Assembly (NCBI GenBank): GCA_022478985.1
Contig: JAKSZP010014534.1
Coordinates: forward strand, 1 to 64,000
DNA: 64,000 nt
Direction: 5' to 3'
Source of the DNA: Massospora cicadina
Taxonomy: Eukaryota; Entomophthoromycota; Entomophthoromycetes; Entomophthorales; Entomophthoraceae
Below the pieces are notes generated by a model. The model did no database searches and was not told the DNA's origin. It worked only from the letters and a program-made list of their open reading frames with translations. Within the stretch, counting starts at the first letter, position 1. Each line of letters starts with the position of its first letter. A program made the position numbers and the translations under genes. Shown in pieces: positions 32,690 through 42,229 of this stretch.

Positions 32690-34101
32690 GGTGCGAGGGG
32701 GTGGGCCCCCAGGCCCACCAGCCTCTTCCAGGTCCCCACGGGCTTTCACTTCAGCGTGGGTGTTAGCAGCAACACTATTGGGGTTTTTGTTAATTTTTGT
32801 GGAAAGAGTCGCGTTGGCTTTGGCCTTCACTTTTTGTTTTCCTGACGTGGGACGAATTTTTTGTGGTGCGGATAAGTTTGGTGCACCGTCGAGCAGGGCA
32901 AAAAAATTTTTTTCAGTTGGGATAGGTCCCAAGTCAGTTTTGATCAGAGCTTGGGTGCAACAATTGGGTGAGATCGAGTCTCCCATCAGATCCTCAGATT
33001 GAGTGGCCCACTCTGGCATGGGCTTCCCAATCTGTTTGATTGATGGATTCCTGAGTTGCTTCTGCTGCAAAGGTTTCCATGTCCTCCTAGTGTTGTGAGT
33101 GTGGGATAGCGGTGGTGGCCTTGGCCATTTCCTTGGCCGTGGCCCTATGGGCCTGCTTAGCCTTCTTCCACTCCTGCGGGGAGATGGGCTTTACCAATAG
33201 GTAGCAGCCTTGTGCTCCCCACGAGAAAGCCTCCGTGGTGCTTGCAGTTGGTTCATAATGCACCTCTCCGCTGGCCATGGCCGCCGAGGGGTGCTCTTGA
33301 AATGTGACGCCCTCCTTGATGGGGCATGCGTGCACCTTATGGCCGAACGCGTCACAATGGGTGCAAATGGGAGGCGCGCTGTCCACGGTTACCTGGAATG
33401 GGTGGGCGGTATGCCCTGCGATGTCAATAAAGGTGGAGTGTGAGATCTGGGTTAGGTCCTTCGCGATCTCCTCTGTTGGGGTCAGAACTGCAATGGCTTT
33501 GCTGGTGCACAGGTGTGGCATCAGCGTGAAACGTTGCATTTTGAAAGATTGTATTTCGCCGTATATGGCGAGACCATCTTTCAGGTGTTGCTCCAAAATG
33601 TCACGTTTTACTGTAGTAGGCAAAAAGTCAAATGTGAGAAAAATTTGGTTTGATTTTGTCCATCTGGTGCATTTGGTTTCGATGACCCATTGCCCTTTGG
33701 GGAGGTCAACCACTATGCACACCGCTGCAGCCTCGTCTGCTGCTATTTTGCTTTTGAAACCTAGGTCCAGCCAACCGCGTGACATGGAGTGAGGTGCAAC
33801 GTACACCGCGGTCAGGAAAATTTTGTGTACATCTTCACAAAATTTTTCCCATAAGGCCGTTTTTTGGATGTCCAGATACACACGGACTCTGAATTCCACC
33901 TTCGAAAGTGGCTGGGAGTGTGGCGTGTTGATGTACTGGTTGCATCATGCTTGCCACATAAGTATCTCTGGGGAAATTGTGACCGCCAGTTTTTTTAGAT
34001 TTTTTTCTATTCCACTGGATTCTCTGGGGCGTTTTCGAACGTTAGGCTGCGGGCCTTCCGCCTGCTCCTCTTGCCTTGCTTGCCCAACCGCTCCCAGACA
34101 T
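32690..34101 (-). pseudogene. LN-2 ORF1: zinc-knuckle RNA-binding protein
   Basis: The start ATG is at 34101 (MSGSGWASKARG), matching MSGSSWAKISRA in LN-3; a TAA ends that frame after 19 codons. From 33899 a 270-codon frame is open. It contains GWLDLGFKSKIAADEAAAV, FLPTTVKRDILEQHLKDGLA, an RRM-like KAIAVLTPTEE block, and the zinc knuckle CTHCDAFGHKVHAC (CX2CX4HX4C). A lysine- and alanine-rich tail follows, then a frameshift into 32687-33070 (127 codons). The protein would coat the element RNA. ORF1 ends about 35 bp before ORF2. Confidence 0.88.
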
Positions 34102-34161
34102 GGGCGCAGACTAATCTCCTCTATGAGATTATCAAACTAGATTTAGTCTTGAATTGAATAG

Positions 34162-34181
34162 GTTGCAAAAGTGTTTGCAAC
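34162..34181 (-). other. LN-2 5'-terminal hairpin
   Basis: GTTGCAAA, a CACT loop and TTTGCAAC form a perfect 8-bp stem close to the 5' end. Confidence 0.65.
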
Positions 34182-34193
34182 GAGAAAGAAAAG

Positions 34194-34209
34194 TTCAAAA
34201 GTATCTTAA
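34194..34209. repeat. LN-2 target-site duplication (5' side)
   Basis: TTCAAAAGTATCTTAA, identical to 28902-28917. Confidence 0.9.
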
Positions 34210-34238
34210 AGTAGGCATATATTAACCCAACGAGTAAA

Positions 34239-34253
34239 ACAAATGTTCATATC
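34239..34253. repeat. LN-3 target-site duplication (3' side)
   Basis: ACAAATGTTCATATC recurs at 39484-39498 with no mismatch. It lies only 29 bp from the LN-2 duplication. Confidence 0.85.
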
Positions 34254-34272
34254 ATTTTAAAATTCTATTTGG

Positions 34273-34301
34273 GGAAGGCTAACCATGAGACGGACACTTC
34301 C
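34273..34301 (-). other. LN-3 folded 3' tail
   Basis: On the minus strand the outer GGAAG/CTTCC stem is kept. The inner arms are TGTCCGT and ATGGTTA, where changes keep G-U or Watson-Crick pairs. Confidence 0.65.
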
Positions 34302-34309
34302 AACTTGTA

Positions 34310-35480
34310 AACTAACAAGAACTATTATAATATAGAGGCACCCCAGAGAAGCTAACGCTGCTCCTGTTGCCAATGGGAACGCCAAATAAAGGAAGGAAGG
34401 TATTGTGAGTAGAGGCTTGTGCCACTATGGAGTACATATGAAGGAAAGGGTCTGAAGTGATGAATAAAACTGGAAACTGGATTAGACCAATGATCATTGA
34501 TGGGATGGTGGGTAACCAATCAACCATGCTTGAAAGTAATCCATAAGGTGCGACTGTAATTAGCATACAGATTCTTGGAGGGTGGGAGTAGAGCCTGAAA
34601 TGGCATCCAAGACTAACTGTGTGGATGGTCCACATTGCAATTGCTACAACTAAGACTCAGAAGGAAGGTTGTATATGGGAATTCAAGGACAAGGTAAGGA
34701 TGTCCTTAGATAGGCTGAAGGGCTGTGTTTGATCCTGGCAAAAGAGACGTTGAACCTCACGCCAGATCGCTTTTGACGGAGGGCACTCTTCCAGGCGGTG
34801 GACCAAAGTCCCATATTAGTCACACACAACACATGAGGAGTGTGATGCGTTGGATCTCTCAGCAGTACAGTATACCCATTCAAGCAGCGCCACACAAAGA
34901 ACAAACATGCGGCTGCAAATGAGGACGATGGGCGTACTTCCAGATTGCTTTCTGGGTTTCTAGGGAGTAGAGAGTGTCCAAGATGTTTAGATAATCCACC
35001 CTGGCCAAGATAGGGGACCTCCTTTTTACCAAACTGTTCAGAATGACTTAAACAGGGACTTCTTGCTTGAAACGTGAAGTGGGGCGACCTCTCTTGGTGG
35101 TGTGTCAACTGATGCTGATTCTCCACTCAACGCTCTGCATAGAGAGGATAATTTACTTGAAGTTTTGCAGCGTCCCATGAAGGATTGCGGCAGAGGGATG
35201 TGAGGCCAGATAGTTAAGCAGAGAATGGGTTTTTAGGATTGTGGAGGAAAAGGGTGCGGGCAAAATGAGCAGGACGCATGATCAGTGTTGGTCTAGGGGT
35301 GTGGGGATGGTGACCATAGCGACCCAGGTGCCAAGTATTTTGGCAGCATAGGCCTCAAAGTTGAGCCAGCCCATACCACCACTATGGCGAGTGCCAAACA
35401 AGACATCCAGGTGCACTGGCGGTAAGTGGCCTAACCAAAGCCACCCTTGCAATAGGTCATATAATACGGCGAAGAAAGTT
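34310..35480 (-). pseudogene. LN-3 ORF2 C-terminal region
   Basis: Minus-strand pieces (34683-35126 and 34312-34635) match the LN-2 C-terminal region in order. The zinc motif (first Cys pair followed by YGTLVHRLEEC in an alternate frame near 34790-34830) has an in-frame stop. A hydrophobic, proline-rich end precedes the tail. Confidence 0.65.
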
Positions 35481-35508
35481 TAGGAAAGGCGATAGAATGT
35501 GCCACAAA

Positions 35509-36640
35509 TTAAACTTTAGATAGGAGAATAGAGTTGGCCAGTAGTACCCTGCCTGTTAGGGAAGTTTGTTGGGCTCTGAGGTAAGTCATGAGTTTTGTGA
35601 CATTGTCCAGGTTATGGTGCTCCATTACCAATGAGGCATACCTCCCGCCTCCAGCCACAAACCCAAAATGGCGTACCAGACCAGCAGTGGATCTTGGCAC
35701 GAAAGGGAGCTCAATGAGGTGTTATGGGGTGGGTAGGGCAAGCGAACCCGTGAGCTAGCTGTTGAAGCAGGCAGAAAACGGGGTGCTGGTGACCAGCGAG
35801 CTTTGAACTGACTAAGGAGAATGATTTCATTTTTGGAGGCGTTAAGTGCAGCTTTATTTACCCTAGAGTAAACCCGGATTGTAGCCTCAAGCGCGCATGC
35901 ATCTTGGTTGTTAGACACCCCAATTACACAATCATCAGCAAACACTAACATCTTAACTGGTGCTTGGCCTAGCACATGGACACCAGAAAGGAGGCATTCA
36001 CATTGCGTAAAAGTAGTTCAAGGCTGAAGTTGTACAAAAGTGGGAATAAAGGAACCCTTGGAGGAGACCCCTTTGAGGGTGAACTAAATCAGTGAGGAAC
36101 CAGGGCCATGCACAGCCATTATGGCGGATTCTGTAAGCAACATCACCCAATTAATAAACTAATGAGAAAAATGGAACTGGTGGAGGCAAGCTTTTAGGTA
36201 TTCCCAGTTAGATCTATCATAAGCCTTCTGCTGCTCTAAAAAAACAGGCTCTCCAGTAGCCGTGGATTGGCAGACGTTGGCTAAAGTATGTATGTTGTCC
36301 CAAATAGACCTCTTGGGAATGAAGCAAAATTGCTTAGAGGAAATGATATCAGAGGCAACTTTCACTAGGCGGTTGGTCATGATTTTAGTAAATAACTTAG
36401 TACAGTGTCAGTATATGAAATGGGGCGACAGTTGGTTAAGTCCAGCTTATCCCTCTTTTTTATACAGCGTTATTGTGAAAGCCTCCTGGCCCCCAGAAAA
36501 AAAGCGCGTATCTAACAATCACTGATTCATTGGGGCAAGCAACAAGGTGGAAATATAATTAAAATCTCTTATGAAACTCATAAGGCATCCCGTCTGGACC
36601 TGGGCATTTTCTGTATGGTGCACCACAGATGGAACATCAG
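35509..36640 (-). pseudogene. LN-3 ORF2 reverse transcriptase remnant
   Basis: 36159-36380 encodes QFCFIPKRSIWDNIHTLANV and EQQKAYDRSNWEYLKACL. 35625-35975 encodes MLVFADDCVIGVSNNQDA with both catalytic aspartates, then ALNASKNEIILLSQF. Upstream the GPDGMPYEF block lies in another frame near 36590. Stops separate the blocks. Confidence 0.88.
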
Positions 36641-37189
36641 AGTTTGTCCTGAGAAATTTAATTTATCAACTCCATCTATGAAATTTGGTGCAGATATGTG
36701 CACTTTCGAGAAATTTGTCAATTTTGGCTAATTTTAACTAGATCAGAGTGATACAATTCAGAGTAATAATTTTAAACTTAGATTGACATCTCAACTGGAT
36801 TATCTATGATGGAGTGGTCTAGCTGTCTCGCCTGCCTGCAGGCCAAGCTCTGTCATGGTGAAAATAATTTTTGGAAAAACAATTGGAGCATGTGTCGCCA
36901 GCCATTATGTTTTTTGCCTTATACTGCACACAAATGTGATGCGCGTTGCCTTATCTGTGCGTTAAGGTGAGTGGACACTTCAGCCACTTGCGACCTCAAA
37001 CTGAGCTGTAGCCTATATCAGGGACTTTAGAATACAGGTGGTTTACCTCTGCAAGTGTGTACCAAATGACTGTTAATGCAGCCTGAGAACAACATGATGA
37101 GAGGTGGCGTGCCTGGTGGATGGTGATTGCTTTGAAGGTTGACCAGGTAGTATGTGGGTCCACACAGTCTAGTGTGGCAAGCTCCAGTG

Positions 37190-37990
37190 CCGAAGTTTCA
37201 TTTTGTCAACCCAAAAGTAAAACCTGGGCTATGTGATCTTGGCTGGATGAATTCTGCACCACTTTGGCGCCTGTGCCACTGGGTGCGAAAAAGAGAATAA
37301 AATCAACACCAACCTGTGGTTGGAGAAATTAATTTTTGTCATCATAAAGTGTGCAACCTGAGACCAAAAATTCAACGGGGAAGGAATAAGGTCAATGCAG
37401 GACATCAACCTCAGCTGACTGTTGTGCACATGGCTATGAGACATGTTGGAGAGCAGTGGTGCATGTTTAGGTGTATATCTAACAGCCCCAAAGCGGCTTT
37501 TATAATGCGAAGTTCAACGTGCCCCTGCAGGGGGCAGACGCCAAAGGACAGTAGTCAGTGGCCAGGTTGACCCAGAAGTTCATGTCGCCCACCGCAAATG
37601 GTTCAAGGGAAAGCGCAAGGGAAGTAAGGGCCAAGAAGAATTCCTGGCAAGCGCGCTACAGGTTGAGGCATAAGTATTAATGATAGCGTGCACTTCATTG
37701 TCCCATGAAAAGGACACTACAAGCACACGGCCATTGAGGTACAAATTTATAAAAATAAATTAAAAATTATGGACCATGTGTACAAGCACCCCACAATGCG
37801 GTGACCAAAAAGAAAGGGAAGGGAGGAGCATGGTTGCCAATGTTTTCTCTGCACCGTGTGGACAGTGGGTTTCCTGAATGGTAAGGATGTCCACAGGAAA
37901 ATTTTTTTGAAAACTCAGTTTCCTAGCCTGGGATGGTGAGGCCTTGAGTTCAGCGATGTTCAACATCCCTATTGTGAAGGCTCCATCCAT
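37190..37990 (-). pseudogene. LN-3 ORF2 endonuclease remnant
   Basis: The frame 37760-37990 starts upstream of MLNIAELKASPSQARKLSFQ and includes VDILTIQETHCPHG with the catalytic Glu. VGDMNFW at about 37580-37605 (minus) gives the Asp-Asn pair. A frameshift near 37750 separates them. Confidence 0.8.
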
Positions 37991-38019
37991 TGCACCTTAG
38001 GTGCAATGGGAAGGTCCCC

Positions 38020-39325
38020 TTTACCTTCCTCTGTGTCATTTTTATCAAACAAAATGGAACCACGTGTGTGGGAAGCAACAGAGTCAGCTCTGTTATAGGG
38101 GTCCTTTTTTATGGCATGTTTAATGGGTTTAATATGTTTCTTGGTTTTTAGGGATTTGCCTTCTGCCAAAATCTTTGGGTTACTGTGTTCCTGCTATGCA
38201 CCATTGATGGTCAACAAAAATTTGAGAGAGAAATGGGTGGAATAATCAGTTTTGATCGAGGCTTCGTAATATTGCTCAGGAAAATATGAGTCACCTTTAA
38301 GTCCTCAGGTTGGTTGACCCAATCTGATTGGTGAACGGATTCATGAGCCACTTTGGCCACAAAAGAATTGATGTCATCCTGGGTCTGAGCAGGTGGGATC
38401 ACGGACACAGCCATGGCTGCTGCCTTGGCTACTGCCCTGCAGGCCTTCTTGGCCTTCTTATGTTCCTGCGGGGACACAGGTTTGACCTGAATGTAACACA
38501 CCTGCACGCCCCATGGGTAGGCGGCGTCAATGTTTATAGCCAGTTCATAATGGGTGTCTGCACTGCTCATCACTTTGGGTAGAATCCCGTTTTGTGTGAT
38601 GCCCTACTTAGCGGGCAGGTGTGGGCCTTGTGGCCTAAAGCATGACAAAAGGTGCAGATAGGGGGCGCGCTATCCACTGTGACATGAAATGTGCAGGATT
38701 CCTGCCCGACAATGAACACAACTGCAGTGTGGGAGATTTGGGTCAAATCTTCTGCAACAACTGCAGATGGGGTGACCACAGCAATTGCTTTACCAGTGCA
38801 CAGGTCCAGCATGAGCATAAAGCGTTGCATCTCAAAAGATTGAATTTCCCCATATGCCTTAAGCCCTTCCTTGAGGTGGAGCTCCATCACTGTGATTTAT
38901 TGTTGTGGGGAGGAAGTCAAATGTCGCATAAATTTGGTTTAATTTGGTCCAACAAGTGTGCTTTGTCTCAACCACCCATTGACTATCTGGGAGGTCTACC
39001 ACCACACGCACCTGTGCAGCGTCATCCACTGCTTTTTTGTTATCAAGCCTGAGATCTAACCAACCACGGGTCATGGAGTATGCTGCTACATATACTGCAG
39101 CTGAGAAATGATTGTGCACATAGCCACAGAAAATTTTCCTAAGAGCCGTTTGATTAATATCCAGGAATAATCAACCCAGTGCTCCAATGATGACAGGGGA
39201 TGGGAATGTGGAGTATTGATTAACTGGTTACACTTCACTTTCCAGGCTAAAATCTCTGGGGAAATACTAACAACCAGTTTTTTGTTTTTGTCTAGGCTGC
39301 TGGTTTTACTGGGAATTTACAAATT
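38020..39325 (-). pseudogene. LN-3 ORF1 remnant
   Basis: The start MSGSSWAK is near 39390. The pieces 38859-39119 (GWLDLRLDNKKAVDDAAQV), 38570-38890 (HLKEGLKAYGEIQSFEMQR and the zinc knuckle CTFCHALGHKAHTC) and 38211-38573 (lysine/alanine-rich tail) follow in the LN-2 order. Frameshifts lie between them. The knuckle keeps all four metal ligands. Confidence 0.82.
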
Positions 39326-39447
39326 TTGGAAGGTGCAGAGCCCAATCCTGTGCCCTAGATATTTTAGCCCAACTGCTACCTGACATTGGGGTGCACACTA
39401 ATTTCCTCAAAAAGATTATCAAACTTGCTTAGTCTTGAATTGAATTT

Positions 39448-39468
39448 GTTGCAATTCATGTTTGCAAC
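39448..39468 (-). other. LN-3 5'-terminal hairpin
   Basis: GTTGCAA and TTGCAAC pair over seven bases around a short loop, at the same place as in LN-2. Confidence 0.6.
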
Positions 39469-39498
39469 GAGAGAGAAAAGTTTACAAATGTTCATATC

Positions 39499-40390
39499 TC
39501 CACAAACTTTCTCACCTGTCCCTTGGAAAGCTCCGTATATCTCTTAAAGATTTCTTGACACTTAATTGATATAGCTATATTCTATGTATTTTTATCAAGT
39601 TCTTTTATCTGTTTATAGTAGACTACAAAAAAATTTGTCAATCTTTTCAATATCACTGAAATAACTGTTTGTATATAGTTTCTGTGAAGTCTAGCCCTTC
39701 TGCAGCTTACCCACCTAGTAAAAATCTAAAGATGTTTGATAAATAATTCATCATTGCATGAAATATTTTTCTTTACCGCTAATCTCTCAGCCTTTCACCA
39801 CTTTAATTTTAAGTCCACCTTTGACTTGGTGCAAAAAGATTAAACCAACTAATTATATTATATATGCGCTCATCCTATAGTTGCCTTTTAAAGCTCCTAC
39901 CTAGATGATAGATCTAAGCAGAATGACTTTGCCTGAGCTTATTATTAAAAATTATCAGCATATCTAATCTCATTGCTACAGAAATGGAGATTATGGATGT
40001 CCTTTATTTTCACTATATTTATTGTTTTATAACCTCCATTAATTTACATATATCCGCCAATTTGCTCCTAAGCTAAGTCAGATTACACTTCTCTATCATA
40101 GCATCCTAACATATTTAGATATAATTAATAACAGAACAGCAAAAAAATGAACGTCACACCTTGCACTCATTGAAAAAAGATGTAATAATTTTGGGCATTT
40201 CAGGTAATGGATAATGGCATGCTTTATTACATAACAAATTTACAAAAATCAAAAATATCTTTTATGCTCTATGATGTAAAAGAATATATTTTACAAAAAA
40301 GGACTAGGCTTAAGTTGATGTAGCCATGTCTTAGTTTCAAAACTCTAAGAAAAAAAAATCTTATTATGCTTTCTAATGTAAACTAATGTA
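39499..40390. other. AT-rich spacer
   Basis: No gene, RNA or repeat recognised apart from the flanking target duplications. Confidence 0.6.
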
Positions 40391-40404
40391 TAACTCACAT
40401 GATA
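40391..40404. repeat. HL-d left target-site duplication
   Basis: TAACTCACATGATA is repeated perfectly at 40809-40822. Confidence 0.92.
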
Positions 40405-40710
40405 CTTGCTTCATTCAACCCCTCAGCCAAAATCACCCGCCACAGTATCTCCCTTTTCACCCAACTTCCTGAAGCCCGCAAGGAAGCTGAAGTTCTCCTT
40501 GCAGCTTTTTTTGAAACACTTTCCCATCATTATCTTGATGCAGAAGTGGAAAACTCCTACTACGCTGACCTCAGCCCCCACTATGCGGATGCCCCAACGC
40601 CCTGGCTCTCTGCTCTGATCTGGTACTGTAACCAACACCCCTTGATCGAGGTGGGTCTTTCTGAAAACCAACCCCCCGACCCCTCCTTACCCTCTGCCAT
40701 GGTGGGTTAA
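40399..40710 (+). CDS. HL-d C-terminal domain ORF (truncated)
   Basis: An open frame of 103 codons begins with an ATG in the left target duplication, so this start codon was supplied by the target and not by the element. The protein is mainly helical in appearance (LPEARKEAEVLLAAFFETL), then HYADAPTPWLSALIWY at residues 61-76, the family motif. It ends in a proline-rich PPDPSLPSAMVG. No known domain is recognised and no signal peptide is evident. Whether it is expressed is unknown. Confidence 0.55.
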   Translation: MILASFNPSAKITRHSISLFTQLPEARKEAEVLLAAFFETLSHHYLDAEVENSYYADLSPHYADAPTPWLSALIWYCNQHPLIEVGLSENQPPDPSLPSAMVG

Positions 40711-40808
40711 GCAGTTTCTGCTTCCCACCTGGTTAGTAGTTTGTTTTGCCGTTTTGAGTGTTGTGATTGGTACTGTCCATCCCCTGGTCAGCATACCTTG
40801 AATAAATC
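40405..40808 (+). mobile_element. HL-d: 5'-truncated young half-LINE copy
   Basis: A 404-bp insertion bounded by a perfect 14-bp duplication. It contains only the last quarter of the HL family: the C-terminal coding region, the folded tail at 40769-40797 and a TTGAATAAATC end. 5' truncation with a long target duplication is typical of target-primed reverse transcription. There is no stop in the coding part, so it is the least decayed HL copy. Confidence 0.92.
40769..40797 (+). other. HL-d folded 3' tail
   Basis: GGTA (40769-40772) pairs with TACC (40794-40797) around TGTCCA, a CCCC-rich loop and TGGTCA. Confidence 0.7.
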
Positions 40809-40822
40809 TAACTCACATGATA
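40809..40822. repeat. HL-d right target-site duplication
   Basis: TAACTCACATGATA, identical to 40391-40404. Confidence 0.92.
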
Positions 40823-41297
40823 ATAACATGGTGAGGAATGACAAATAAACTTCTATAACTCGAATGTGTAAGCCTTTCCAGGGCCCTCAATCTTATTTCT
40901 TTTATTACTGCTCCTGTTCCCGCCTTTCCTAGAGACTTGTACGTTGAGATGTTAGGCTCTTATATATAGAAAACCCTCAGCTACAGCGCCAAAATAGCAT
41001 TTTTTACTTCAGATAGGTTAGCCTATACTGCTACTCTTTTTCTTATATATTCTTCATTCCAAAATCCCAAAATCCCTTTTTATTTACTATTAATGACACA
41101 ATTCTAGAATTTGCCACAAATTAACTTCAAGCTTGCTAATTTAAGCTCTCCTTATTATGTATTTTTCCAAAATCTCTTTCTTTGATTTTCCAGTTCTGAT
41201 AAACCTTGGGCCACCACAACCAGATGTAAATCTCAAATTGGAAAACGTTTATAATAATTTACTTGATTTAACTAGGGAGCAGCCAACAATGCCAAGT
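40823..41297. other. Spacer before Gy-D
   Basis: No recognisable gene. The last five bases (CAAGT) are the left target duplication of Gy-D, which reads CATGT on the right. Confidence 0.55.
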
Positions 41298-41478
41298 TGT
41301 AAGTCCTGGGGAACATCCCCTGGGCGTTGATTGGGCCATTTTCCCATTACCAAGTAAGAAGGTACCAAAGAGGATGGCTGTACCTGTTGTTAAGCAGTGC
41401 ACTCTCTTCCACATGGTAGACAATCTCTGAGTAACAGCTCTTCTGCTTCAGATCCCTCCCCTGGTACCCACACTCACC

Positions 41479-41943
41479 TTGGAAGAGCTGTTACAGGGAA
41501 TTAGTGAAATTTTCACCAAGATTGCCAAAATGAGATTGACCACAAAAAAATCAAGTGGCAATCCGCCCAATGTTCAGATTTCAAATGGTCAAAAAGGGAT
41601 GGAGAATGATCTATTGCCAGAATTGCCAATAGTTTTGATTCAGCCAACACTACAATCAAAAAATTCACCCCTCCCAAAATCATTGTGGATTATATCCAAT
41701 GGGCAGGTAACAGCATCAGGCATCATTGACAAGGGTTCAAAGCTCATTGCTGGCAAATCAGGTGCTGTGCCCAATGCATCGCTTCTGACTGAACAAATGG
41801 CTCAGCGACTGGGCATGGGCAGGTTGGGTGTCCCAAACCCATTCCCAACCAAATGGGCCCACCCTTACGTGAGGTGGCCTTGGGGGATTCCCACTGCTAA
41901 TTGGGCCAAACGCCGTCATGCCAACCATCAGAAATGTAGCTGA
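41479..41943 (+). CDS. ORF inside Gy-D U3, unknown function
   Basis: There are 154 uninterrupted codons in the left LTR. The start region MEELLQGISEIFTKIAKMR matches LAELLQEINEICAEIAKMR in the right LTR, where the frame is open from about 48660 but is broken after about 120 codons. The inverted solo LTR shows the same blocks (LLWGISEICAKI, LTEQMA) with frameshifts. The N-terminal part is a probable amphipathic helix; the rest is rich in Gly, Asn and Pro. No known domain is recognised. It could be a captured sequence, or part of a readthrough end of Pol. Confidence 0.45.
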   Translation: MEELLQGISEIFTKIAKMRLTTKKSSGNPPNVQISNGQKGMENDLLPELPIVLIQPTLQSKNSPLPKSLWIISNGQVTASGIIDKGSKLIAGKSGAVPNASLLTEQMAQRLGMGRLGVPNPFPTKWAHPYVRWPWGIPTANWAKRRHANHQKCS

Positions 41944-42166
41944 GCCTCAGTTCAGACATTTGAGGTCAAACTGACAGCAACTCAGCCTGCTGCCAAATTC
42001 TTTGATGTTGGTTCCCAGTGAACTTTTCTGCCCCATTCCCAAATAATTAAACTGTTGGGTTGAAATTGAGGGTCCCAATCCTGGCCTGTCCCCGCACCAA
42101 TTGACCACTATTTAATCAGTTGCATTGCACTGAGAAAATTGTTGGTTGACTTTCTTCCTTTTCCTT

Positions 42167-42176
42167 TATAAAAAAA
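42167..42176 (+). promoter_or_regulatory. Gy-D LTR TATA box
   Basis: TATAAAAAAA lies about 60 nt (after removing the nested LTR) before the ATG that opens the gag-like frame. The other two LTR copies have TTACAATAAAAA here. Confidence 0.55.
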
Positions 42177-42229
42177 TTTGCCTCCAAAAACCAATCAATT
42201 TTTATTTAGTTGTTTTCCTTCTAGCTGCA

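Larger units (their letters stand above)
28918..34193 (-). mobile_element. LN-2: full-length LINE, best preserved copy
   Basis: A 5,276-bp minus-strand element with a perfect 16-bp target duplication. The 5' end reads TTTTCTTTCTCGTTGC, ORF1 and ORF2 follow, and the folded 3' tail (28934-28962) ends in an AT-rich run without a long poly(A). ORF1 has 270 and ORF2-RT 235 uninterrupted codons, so this is the youngest full-length LINE here, yet frameshifts and stops still break both ORFs. Confidence 0.95.
34254..39483 (-). mobile_element. LN-3: full-length decayed LINE
   Basis: A 5.23-kb minus-strand element, same family as LN-2, with a perfect 15-bp target duplication. The 5' hairpin, ORF1, ORF2 and folded tail are all present. 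More stops and frameshifts than LN-2 indicate greater age. It lies directly behind LN-2 in the same orientation. Confidence 0.92.
41298..42229 (+). repeat. Gy-D left LTR, first part (U3 and promoter)
   Basis: It starts TGTAAGTCC and aligns with 48607-49537 in the right LTR and, inverted, with 42730-43657. It contains the open U3 ORF and a TATAAAAA box at 42167. Confidence 0.92.
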
